NCBI GenBank assembly: GCA_022457155.1
Contig: JAJGOT010000029.1
Span: 186,001-250,000, forward strand
Origin: Cladopsammia gracilis
Lineage: Eukaryota; Cnidaria; Anthozoa; Scleractinia; Dendrophylliidae
DNA: 64,000 bases
Reading direction: 5' to 3'
How positions within the stretch are numbered: the stretch's first letter is position 1; every line of letters begins with the position of its first letter. The notes below the pieces were generated by a model, which did not search any database, was not told where the DNA came from, and worked only from the letters and a program-made list of their open reading frames with translations. A program made the translations under genes and the position numbers. This document shows positions 34,801 to 45,576 of this stretch, one piece after another.

Positions 34801-36418
34801 TATTTCATAACTATATTTATTCTATAGATACATGTATATATGTTGTGGTTCAAATTTTTCTTTGGCTTGAAAATTTTCAAACCAGTTTAATTTTTACTTT
34901 CCTTTGTCTCAAGTTCATTATCATACATGTACATGTATTCTGAGACAAAGGAAAATAAAAATTAAACTGGTTTGAAAATTTTCAAATCAAAGAAAAATTT
35001 AAACCACAATATATACACCTGTACATGTATTGAAAGAGTGTTGATAATGTTTTTATCACTTACTCAGGAACTAATTTCATTTTTCTGTAGAGAAGCATAG
35101 ACCCACACAGCCGGTGAAAAAGCGGGTCTTTGGGATAAACATCTGGTGAAAGTAAAAAAGTATGCAGAAAAGCTGTCAGACAATTTAATGACTCTTGTTG
35201 CATCAGGGATGATGTGTGTTTAAGTAGTTTTCTCCAAAAACGGAATATTTTCAAGAAAATTAACCTAAAATGAGTAAAGAGAACATTACTTGTATTTGTA
35301 GACAGGGCTTCTGATATTACAGTGCATGAGATTACGTGATTTTGCACAATTTGCCTCAAATGGCACTTGTTTGGCCCAGGCTTTTGATCAGAGTATGCAT
35401 GAGTATGAGATGAGTAAGACATTTTAAATTTAGTGAGCCTCTTTTGATTAACACATCTCATACCATTCCTACAGCCTTGTCTACTGGTCAGCAACAGGAA
35501 AGAGCAAGGGCTCTTCAGGAATGTCACTGATTTGAAATTAAAACAATTATTCATACTCAATATACATGTATATATTTGTTCTCATACTAGGGCTGCCTAC
35601 ATGCCTGGGGGGGGGGGGTACTCCCATATATGAGCTATATAGGTATGTGTTGCTGTGAAGGGTATGGTTTTCAGGCAGTTTAGTCTGGGATAGGGTATAG
35701 TTATCAGAGATTTTTGGTCTAGAATAGGGTATCATTAATTTTCCGCAAAACTGACCAGTTGCATGAAGAATTAAGTCTAGACAAGGTTTACTGGCAAATG
35801 TCATTTAAAAATTGGTATGGCAGGCAGTACGGTATTTTGACTGACCCCTGTTAACTAATAACTGTGATAGTGAACGAGTTTCTGGAAAATAGTGAGTCTG
35901 GAATAGGTCTAGGATAGGGTAGGGCTTTTTGGTGTTTAGTCTAGTATAGGGTTGCAAAATGCAGCTTAAATGGTCTAGTTTAGGTTAAGGGTCTCAGAGT
36001 CCCAGCGGCACATCCCCACCCAAACATTTGCAGAGTACCCCCCCTGGGCATGTGAGAGTATTTTTTTAATTAAAATTATTTTAGGTTATAAAAGTATTTT
36101 TTAAGCCTTTTGGTTTCCCAAAATGAACTTTCCAGATTCCACAGAGACCTAGAAAGCAAATGACCGTTCAGATCTGGTTTTATATAACAAATATTAAAAA
36201 AAATATTAAAGCTAGAAAGCTCTCACCAGCTCACCTGTGATATTTTGAGTCCAAGGAAACGTCACTTTGATTGCAAAATTCCGGCTAAAACACACCACAG
36301 GCTTCAAGGCATTTTTCAGCAAGCTGTTGATCATAGAACTATTGGAGAAACTTCCTAAAAACCTGGCCTTAAATAAACAATTGCGCTTCCATTTTGACAG
36401 AGCACTGGAGGTCGCCAT
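28859..36418 (-). CDS. Tim44-like domain mitochondrial protein (MAIP1-like), nine exons, 296 aa
   Basis: Coding exons, in order: 36418-36235, 35142-35064, 34172-34133, 32831-32762, 31560-31490, 31077-31044, 30578-30468, 30057-29979, 29081-28859. Every intron has GT...AG borders and the 891 coding bases stay in frame to a TAG. The first 61 residues have no acidic residue and many K/R/S, a typical mitochondrial presequence. Exon 3 (HLDPKEFLKTAK) opens a helical region. The C-terminal part carries DGQVVQGSENPVVSHHMWLFE and YPLSWRVVDMD, matching the G-x-VV-x-G...W and aWRhhDh pattern of the Tim44/mL45/MAIP1 fold. Length is close to human MAIP1 (about 290). Family role: inner-membrane proteins assisting import, ribosome binding or AAA-protease partners; which one applies is inference. 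Shares a promoter region with the gene at 36531. Confidence 0.8.
29131..29584. mobile_element. MITE with GTTTTCAATTGAGT ends, copy 1
   Basis: The element runs from GAGAGGTTTTCAATTGAGT to ACTCAATTGAAAACTGCTC, inside intron 8 of the Tim44-like gene. The arms hold repeated CCAATCA motifs, so short frames across it are not genes. Confidence 0.7.
29595..29876. mobile_element. MITE with GTTTTCAATTGAGT ends, copy 2
   Basis: Ends GAGCAGTTTTCAATTGAGTG and its inverse. Direct repeats TTGACTAATA lie at 29585-29594 and 29877-29886, a 9-10 bp duplication compatible with a Mutator-type element. It sits 10 bp from copy 1. Confidence 0.75.
30178..30310 (+). repeat. G-rich polypurine tract in intron 7
   Basis: About 130 bases of GGGGAGGGG-type repeats with many runs of four or more G, so a potential G-quadruplex or triplex former. 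It lies on the non-template strand relative to the minus-strand gene. Frames through it (30135-30446, 30151-30612) are mostly artefacts; only 30468-30578 is exon. Confidence 0.8.
30765..30882 (+). repeat. Two poly-G tracts in intron 6
   Basis: G runs at about 30767-30780 and 30845-30873 are interrupted by single T or A. Exact length is likely polymorphic or uncertain in assembly. Confidence 0.7.
31740..32592 (+). mobile_element. tRNA-derived SINE with internally amplified 3' half
   Basis: The head has CTTTCAACCTGAAGGTCGG and the body GACAAGAAACTTTGCTCC, matching the better preserved SINE at 45608-45962 (minus). The A-box part is degraded. The 76-77 bp segment of the tail is repeated in tandem (31916-32540). 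It lies in intron 4 of the Tim44-like gene. Confidence 0.75.
31916..32540 (+). repeat. 76-77 bp minisatellite of eight units, SINE-derived
   Basis: Units start GTCACCCTGTGATGGACTA and end CATAGTATATAAACCAG. Units 4 and 6 look identical and alternate with AGCATCCCATCC-type units, giving a dimeric, about 153-bp higher-order repeat. Each unit carries TATATAA. The single-copy source sequence is in the SINE at 45608-45962. Confidence 0.9.
32881..33169. mobile_element. MITE with CTGCAAAAAGGGCCTATAT ends
   Basis: CTGCAAAAAAGGGCCTATAT on the left and its inverse on the right. The arms also share GATTTGCACC / GGCACAAATC. In intron 3 of the Tim44-like gene. Confidence 0.7.
33197..33460. mobile_element. 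Foldback MITE, about 110-bp arms
   Basis: TGAGTGGAATAAAGCC on the left returns inverted as GGCTTTATTCCACTCA. Inner pairs include CTAGATTCTCCTT-like and ACAAGGGGAGAATTTGG / CCAAATTCTCCCCTTGT. In intron 3. Confidence 0.75.
34834..35017. mobile_element. Near-perfect foldback MITE, about 78-bp arms
   Basis: The arm starting TGTATATATGTTGTGGTT and containing GAAAATTTTCAAACCAG returns inverted after a 28-base spacer. It lies in intron 2 of the Tim44-like gene, 47 bp from exon 2. A shorter relative (GTTGTGG...CCACAAC) occurs at 50246-50306 and 61836-61898. Confidence 0.8.
35604..36048. mobile_element. G-run MITE (GGGGGTACTC ends) in intron 1
   Basis: It begins CCTGGGGGGGGGGG then TACTC and ends GAGTACCCCCCCTGGG, with CATG on both flanks (35600-35603, 36049-36052). 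The interior has GGGATAGGGTAT / TCTAGAATAGGGTATC repeats. Same family as 11526-11962 and 47438-47848. Confidence 0.65.
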
Positions 36419-36530
36419 GTTTGTTTATATCTGGCTCTCTGAAAAGGACTAAACACTAATGACGTAGTGGCGTGCGCGTAGGGTCCAATATTTCTATTGG
36501 GGTGGGGGTAAAACGAGGCTTTTCGCAAAC
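36419..36530. promoter_or_regulatory. Compact bidirectional promoter
   Basis: Only 112 bp separate the divergent start codons of the Tim44-like gene (minus) and the TP53I13-like gene (plus). The spacer has two inward-facing CCAAT boxes (36485-36489 and, inverted, 36496-36500), a TGACGTAG CRE/ATF-like site (36460-36467) and a GGGGTGGGGG stretch, with no clear TATA box. Both ATGs have good context (AAACATGGC). Promoter function is inferred from layout; part of the spacer must also be 5' UTR. Confidence 0.65.
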
Positions 36531-39500
36531 ATGGCTTCGTGGAAGTGCGGTGCTTATGTAGTTGTGGCAACTATTATAATAGTCTTAGTAATTTTACTGA
36601 ATTTCGACTATCTACCGAAAAGAAAGCTATCTGAAGAACTAGAGCTAACTACAAGAAGAGGCTACAAAGGGTCTGCTGTTCCTACTGGCGGCACAACGTC
36701 AAAAACAACGACCCGAATAACTTCAGCTGCGGAGAATTCGAAGGTGAGACCATTAATATTTCATGCTGTTTCGTGGGTTTTGTGTAAATATACCGAACGT
36801 TTCCTTGTCAAGCGTTTACTGGTGAGTTCTTTTTAAAGCACTTGCCAGAAATTTTGTCTTGGCATGATGTGTTACGATGCGTTTTCTTTGTCGCGTTGAC
36901 AATGCAAAACTTGAGCTTGTTAAACAATAGTGTACGACGTGAAAGTCCTTAATTTAGTTACGCTTCTAGCAAGTTTTGGGTTTTGATAATAAGCTTAATC
37001 CTCAGTAGCTCGTCAGAACTTTTCTTCGATATTGCTTCAGTTGATTGCTTCGCGTAAACATTGGAATAAAAATAACGCAATTTTTACGCAGCCCGTCTCC
37101 TTCGCAATTTTTGCACAAGGGCTTTACAAAATTGCTCACCAGTAAATCAGGGCCGTCGAAGCGTTTTCAAAGGATTTGAATAAAGACTGTATGAAACTGT
37201 GCCTAATACATAAGGACCATCAATAAAATAAATACAATCTAAACAAAATGTTTGAATAGAGTGGATAATAATATTATTAAGGTATTCGTAATAGTAGGCT
37301 TAATTGGACTGAGTGGAGTACCAATTCATAAGGGTAATAGAACTGAGTGGAGTCCAATTCAGTCTGTAGTCGTACAAGTGATTAACATAATGTGAGAGTC
37401 CAATTTTTTAATCACAAGTATGATTTCAGACAGAAGTGGACAACACAAAATCCTTTTATCAATGTTATCAATCATTAACATTACAATTTCTGAGAACACA
37501 GTAACAAAAAAAGAGAAGAAATTCAAGAGAATAACTCGAGGAAGGCCTTCTATCAGTTGAAAGCATTGATACAATTATTTTATCATTGCAAAACTGGCAG
37601 TGATTGTTTTAAATGATGTGATTGGTTCATTTTAGCCTTAGGCTTCAAATGTGATTGGCTCATGAAACTGTCCAATTACTGTACATTGATTACAACAAAC
37701 TGTCCATTACAGTACATTGTCCAATTACAACTTTGCAAGCAAATTAGAGGAAAAGTTTAACCTTTAGAATTCGCCAATTTATCTGTACAGTATTTATGAG
37801 GTAATTTTGTACGAGATTGTTTTAGTCTGGACAGGAAAAACTGTCCATTTTCCATACTGAATAAATGGGTGTCTGTATTAAGCAAACAAATTTTAGAGAA
37901 AATGTATGGGCTTTCAGCTGGCACTGTCTGTTAGGGGTATAGAATGGTCCTTGAAAAATAATGGGGCTTGGCAAATTTTAGGCAAGTCTTGAAATCTCTG
38001 CATTTCAATCTCAAGTATTGGATTCTTTAGCCTGCGGATACAACCGCCTCTCATTACTCCTGCAAGGCCAATTCTTGGGCTCGTAAAAGATAAATTGAGT
38101 CATGAAATATTTTTGTTTTGCAGGATGATAGTAAAAAAGTTCCAGTTGCTCAGTACATGAAAGACATAATGAACTGGAGCTGTACTGAGGATTCTTCACA
38201 AATGGTGATAATTATTATTTTGTTAGTATTAACCAGTTAATGCGCTTTACTGTCAGAAAGTAAAATGTACTGTCAGCCATATTTTTTTGTCATGCCTTAT
38301 TTTAAATTTGAGTTTCCAATCTTCACAAATAATATTGATACTGATAATAGAGTCCCACTATCTGGAAATTATCCAAAAGTCATTCCCTTTTAAAGTGCAC
38401 CTAAACCCCAATTTTTATTCTTTTAATCAACTCAATGTACGTTGAAAAGTCGAATAGTGAAATATTTCTTTTTTTTTATGTCGCGTCAGTGAGTTATAGA
38501 GATTTGAATTTACTAAATGCTAATTAGATGACGTCAAATCCATAACTCACTAATGCGACGTTAAAAACAAGAAATATTTCACTATTTGACTTTTCAACGT
38601 ACATTGAGTTGATTAAAAGAAAAAAAAAGGGTTTAGATGCACTTTAATTCTTCAAGGATGCGTGGAATATGAGCTGATATGTATAACTAACAAGGCATGT
38701 AGCAAGCACTGAGTGGAGGTGGTTATAATCAGCTCATATATGGCAAGTCTGAGAAAAATAACTGTAGTTTTAATTAGTTATTAAATTTTCAAACACTCAA
38801 GAACATCTTTTTGAAGCTTTTCAAAGTTTCAAATGTTGATTAAATGAGTAAATAACGCAAACTTTTCATGTTTTTAGCCCATAACATTTTTCCAAATTAT
38901 GATGGCATGATTTGCGTGCGCACAGCACAGCTCGATGTAAATAAACTGTTCAAACAATTTGTCATCATTTTTCCACATTTGGTCATCTTAAGGATAATGG
39001 CTCAGATCCATAGCAGAGGGAATCAATCAGAAATCTAGAAAATTATATTCCAGAGGTACAAATTTACTAATAACAAATAGTCTTTACTATGTACATGTAC
39101 ACTGTACATGTAAATCATGAAAGATAACTATTTTCAATTGTTTTTTCAGGATAATCTTCCTGAGTTGACTTATGATGATGTTAAAAACTTTACTTGGAAT
39201 TGTAGTGGTTATCCTCAGACACCATTGGTATGTTTTCTTTTAACATGACTACAAGTTGCAGTGATATTGAGCATGCATAGCTGGTGTGAGTTCTCCCTCA
39301 CTATGCATCAGAACAAAACATTGCAGCTAAAACTTGGAGTCATTCTACTAGCTACTGTATTTCAAACTGTTAAAAAATTGATAACCATGCTTAGAGAATT
39401 CGAAAAATGCAATAAAAAGAGGGGGTCAACATGCTTGTTTTTCACTGTACTGCCGTTATTTATAGCAACTTTTTATAATTGCACAAGGAATGTTCGAAAT

Positions 39501-40640
39501 TCGAACATCGAGAAATGGATCCTTATTGCCTGCAGAAAACTATGCTTATTATTGAAATTTTAATGCAGTTAAATGTAATTTAATAGAGTTAACAACAAGG
39601 AGCTTTTGTAATCGTTTTGGTCAGCGGCATCTGGCACGTGCACATGTGCTAGGATTCCATGTGCTCTCAGAGTCAAGCATGTTTGGCGTGGCATTTCTCT
39701 CATAGCGTTTTCTTGTGGCGTGTTTGTGGCGAGTGTTATTTGGGGTCTTGTGCGTTTTAGGCCTTAGTGTTTCCCCCCTGCCTCTTTCCACTGCTATGGC
39801 AGTGTGACAGGTGCCTATTTCCATGGCTTGGGGGCTCATGGCTGGGTTGCCAGGATTTGCCAGCCATGGGGGTAGTTCTCCATCTAGGAGCTGGCTGCCA
39901 ATAGTGGAAGCTCCTGGATGTCCCAGGCACACAACCTCCACTCAGCGAAGCGGTTGTTAAACACTTTTTATTTATAGTCCTATTACGAGTAAATGGCATC
40001 AATAAAAAATAGGGGTCACAGTGCTTGTTTAGGAGAAAACAATCTCTTATTCATTTGCCTAACTTATCCTCAAAGGAAACCTTTTTGGTTCGGACTGTGC
40101 ACATGCTCGTGCGTGTGCTAATGACGCAAGAAATTGTGTGCAGAACGTGATGCACAATGCAACAACAACAGTTTAACAACAACAACAACAACAGTTATTT
40201 CATTATCAATATAACAATATTTCAACATTGACAACCCGCAGTTAGCATAGCTAATTGAGGCAGGTTGTCAAAAATAAGAATAAAAATTAACATTGGCTCC
40301 TAGTAATATGACTGCAATTAACATTAGCTCCTAGTACTCAATAATATGACTGAAAGGAAAAACTTATTATATATATTATTTATAAGTAAAAACTTATTAT
40401 ATATATTATAAACTTATTATATATATATATTATGGTTTACTTGTATGCAATACTAAGGAATCACTTGAAATCATTGGCATTGATTTTGCAGGGGAAGAAT
40501 GCTTGCAAACTGTTTGAATTTAATGTTTTTATGCTCTAATTGGGAAATTACCACTAGGATTTTGTGCCATTTAAAAAAATGCCGTTTTTGCATTTGCACT
40601 GAAAAATATGGCCCTGACCACTTTTGAAATAAATTTCCAT

Positions 40641-40688
<48 letters not shown>

Positions 40689-43600
40689 GTAATAATAATT
40701 TATTTAACGAGGTTAAATACATTACAGTCAAAGACTGATAAACTTGTGGACCTCCCTTAGCACTTAGAATCAATTACACCCAAATAGATTTCTCTAATAC
40801 TTGGCAGGTCAGTTTGTGGTTATAGCCTACATGTATGTCAGTAAGTGCCTTGGCACTTTTAGGGAGCTTATTACTGGTATGGCTGACTGCTAAAAGCTAT
40901 TTAGGGATAAAGATGATACTACTTCTGAAGGAAGTACTGTAAGTTCCAGACTCTGTTCTCCCACAGTGTAGTGTGCCAAAACTGTCAACGAGTTTCTGTA
41001 GCCATAGACAGATTGGGTCTGAATGAATATTGCAACTGTCACTTTTTTCAAGTTCTTGCATTTTCAAAACCTATGAAAATCTTGTTATTTGTTCATGGTA
41101 AATTCACTGCATTTTCATTGGTTTTTGAAAGGATTTTCATGGTTAAAATCAATGATATTTTTATGGGATTTTTACCTTGAAAATACCATTAATAAAGAAG
41201 CCATGAAAATCCATTAGATAAAAGGTTTTTAATGATGTTGAAAAACCCATGAAATAATGTCCTGCACAATGGAAAGACACTGTTTATGTGGGAGAAAGGC
41301 CCGAGGGTTACATGTATGTGTTGCCCAGGACCCCAATGCTGCCTGCCACATGCGAGGACAGTAAGGTAAATGCGGTGGGTGGGAGGGAAAAAAAAACAGT
41401 TGCCTTGTACAATGAAATTAAACTGAATGCAAAATAGACCACGAGCGATGTACATTACCAAAAGTGACCGTGGTGAGGGGGCCTTAAATCTCATTGGCCA
41501 ACAGACTAAGGCACGTGCATGCTAATAGTGTAATTGGCTGCTAAAAATATATGGCAGTTCGAACACTGGGTAGTCCAGCACTTGTCCAAACGATATCTGT
41601 GATTCGCTAAGAAAACAATAGATTTGTCCCGCTGGGATAGGGATAAGGGATAGGGGCATTGTTCAAGTGATGCATCAATTGTATCGTTCGCCAATCACAG
41701 ACAAAGTTTGGACAGCTACGGGGTCGCCCCGAACACTCATGTAAGTTAAGCAAAGTACAATAAATCAATTAGCTGGAAAAATATGTGCTATGACTGCAAG
41801 GCACAAAGTTCAATGAGCTAAACAATAACTATAGTTTATGCTATGGCAAAAACATTCATTAATGTCGCGTGCAATTGAAAGACACTGTTTATGTGGGAGA
41901 AAGGCCCGGTGGGTAAGTGTTGCCCAGGACCTGAATGTTGCCTGCCACATGCATGCAAGGCCAGTCACTGGGGCTAGTGTCAGCAAGTGGCATAGAAACC
42001 ATGGATTGGCCATGGAGCCAGCTGAGTGGCGTGTACCTATGCCAAGCTCTTAGAGGGGTGACTAGTGAGGGGTAGTGGGCATGGCCACCTTACTCAACCC
42101 AAGCTAAGGCAACCCTGGCATCGCTTCAGTGTGGGACTGGTTGTCGCCAGCAACACTTATCTCCACTAATTCTGGAACAGAATTCTCCCACACTGAGGCT
42201 GCTAAAAGAGCTGCTCACCTAGTACAATGAAATTGAACTGAATGCGAAATAGACCACAAACGATGTACATTAACAAAAGCAACCATGGTGAGGGGGCCTT
42301 AAATCTGATTGGCCAACAGACTGTCGCATGTACATGCTTATAGTGTAATTGGCTGCTAAAATAATTATATGGCAGTTTGAACATGTGTGTAAGTAAAAGT
42401 ACAAGAAATCGATTAGCCGGAAAAATATGTGCTATGGCCGTAAGGCACAAGGTTCAAATGAGCTAAACATCAACTATAGTTTTTGCTATGGCAAAAACAT
42501 TAAGTTAACACCTGGATTTTCATGTTGTTAAATTTCATGGGTTTTTAATGGGTTTCAAATTTAATGTGGTTTCATATAGTTTTTTGGCATGCGAGGCATG
42601 AGCACAAAAATGGCGTGAGTGTGCATTTGTTTGTTTTGATGACCTCACGAAAATAAAGAGGTTCATACGGTAGCTAAAACATTTATTGTGTGTGTTTCAC
42701 ACGGTAAAGTTTTATAAAAACTGGCCGGCAAATTGGTAGGATTGTTTGTACATACAAACCCAATAAATGTAAAAATCAAAAGCAACCTTAATGGTCATGA
42801 ATACATGTATCCTGTGAATATGGAAATTTTCATTGACCATGAAATGTTTTTGAGGATTAATGATTTTCATGGCCTTTTCATGGTATTTTTATGGTTCATG
42901 AAAGTTAACCCCCAACTGGTTCTCCACCTCAAATGAACGTAAAACCCATGGCCCATGAGGTTCCATGTGACATTACTTTCATGATAAAATTAATGACCCA
43001 TAAACGCAATGAACTTAAAACCAACTATTTTCATGGCCCATGAAATACTTGATGTATTTCATGGGCCATACTTGATGTATTTCATGGATCATAATTATTG
43101 GATCAATATTATTTGATCAGGGAAAAAATCAAGAAAAGTCAAGTCTTCAGTTGGTTATTTTTTTCTGCCTTCTGCCTATTATTTTTAAAAAATAGCACAC
43201 ACATCACATGGCTCGCATGGCGCTTTACATATACTTACGAGAATGAGATCAGATGTCGGCTTATGAAGGCGCCTCAGGCAGCCGCTATCGGTCCATTGTT
43301 GATCTCATCTCTCCCACCCCACCCATGAATAATGTGTGATACTGAGGGTGGTCACAGCTGGTGTTTTGTTACGTCCTCAGTATTTTTTTTACGTCCCCAA
43401 CAGACGGGACCGCCATTTCTACATGGTCATCAGAGCCACGTAAAGGTCTTTTCCATTTGCAGATGTCATAGCAAAGGCAGCACCTTCGTCCTCAATTATT
43501 TTAAGACCCCGAGTGCTGGTCCGACCGAGATTCGAACCCTCGACCTCCCGCTCTGCAGACTGGCACTCTATCAACTGAGCTGACCAGGCTGCGGTTTTCA

Positions 43601-45540
43601 ACAGTGAAATTATTATTTACATCCCTGGCCATGAAATTCCTTGTGATGAGTTTCATAGAACAGTGAGCTGAAGAACTAGCCATTTCCATGGCCCATGAAA
43701 GTCTCTTCCCATGAAATTCATGGGCCATAAAATAAATGATACATTTTTCATTGGAAATTCATGGCCTTGAACAAAGCCATAAAATTTCATTTTGCAGGAT
43801 TCATAGGCTATGAAAACATTTTCATGGGGTTTTCACCAGAAATTCATGGTGTTTTCATAAGACTGTGGTTCATAATGAAACTGGATTTGAAATGCATGCT
43901 AATCCTAAGTTAGCTTAATCATGCTTTAAACAACCCGACCTGGTGTCAATTTAGCCAAAATATTGCTAAAATCCAACAAGATTGAAGAACTTCATTGTTG
44001 ACTTTATCAGAAGGTAATGTCAAGAAGTTCTAATAAAAGTAATTTGTACTTTGTATATTATTTTATTACAGGTTATGGAAGAAAATGTCACTAAATCAAT
44101 GTGTTATAATTATGATGATGTAAGTTGGCAACTTGAACTACATTAAGCTTTACATGTAGCACTTGATCAGCATCTTATTTCTCTAACATTCAGGGCATAA
44201 GAATAAAGGGATTGATGTTTAAATAGATATTCTCAACTACATCAATTAAGAAATGCATGGGTACCACTGGGGAGAATTTGTATGTTGATATCTGGGATAA
44301 AAAGCAAACTTCCATAGATAATTCCTTGAGAAGGTTGCAAGTGAAGAGGATTATTTACCGTAACAATAACTCTGCACATGGTTTAAAAATTTTGATACTT
44401 CTCTTTGCCATTCTCTGCACAACTACATGTACATGTACATTGTAAAATAATCAAATTCACACTTTCTGGTTTCAAGGCACATTTGAACATGTGAAAGTGA
44501 ATTTTTTCCCCATGTGAACTGGAATGTCACAGTTAAAATTAAGCTCCAGGACAGAAAGTCCACATTATAATAATAAAACAATTAAACAATTAAACAAGTT
44601 GGGGTAAAATTTAAAGGAACATGAATTCACATCACAATTTTTTTCCTTTGTCTTGGTATCATGGTCCCAAATGTTCCTCATGTACTAATGATGGTTCTTA
44701 GGACACACCTGTTATTTACTTTTACAGATCACATCTCTTTGATCATTGTGTTGTTTCAGGAAATATTCATATGAAGGTTTTCTGGTTTGGACCCCCCCAC
44801 CCCGATGGAAATTCTAATTTACCTTCATACTTTTCTTTCCACAACTTTGGGTTTTGAGACCCCCCCCCCCCCTCCCTTGGAATTTCAATTAACCTTCCGT
44901 GGGGGAGGTACTGATATTTTCTGGAACCAAACATTCATCTGCACACATGGAGCATAGGGCTTCCATTGTAGGTCTATATATATACCTGGATAAACCCTAA
45001 TAAGTTAAATTAAGACATTGACAAGTGACATTTGAAATGAATTTGTTTTTGATAGAATAGTCAGGCCTATTTCTTCATGTGCATGTGTAGGTCAAGAATA
45101 CCAATTTTTGGCATGGCCGAAGCATTCTTTGCGTTTTGCAAGCTTTTTATTTTGTTTTCATTTCTAGCCATTTGTATGTGTGCGAGACCCATTACACTGC
45201 CATGACAGAGATAATAGGTGAGCTGAACACTATTAAAATATTACAGTCAAACCTCTTGTAAGCATCCAACCAAATTGAAGAAATGGTGCTTAAGCCATGG
45301 CAAGGTGGTCACTTTAAAGCCAGACTGTATATCAGAACTGCATGTTTTAAGTCATCCTTAAAATGTGTTTATACAGCTATTTCAATTTAATACCGATATC
45401 AGATTGACATTTTAAACTTATGCAACAATTTATTAATTTTTAATATTTATTGTTTTATCGTTAATTGTAAAGCGCTTTAGAATATTTTTATAATTTTAGC
45501 GCTTTAGAAATGTTAATTATTATTATTATTATTATTATTA

Positions 45541-45576
<36 letters not shown>

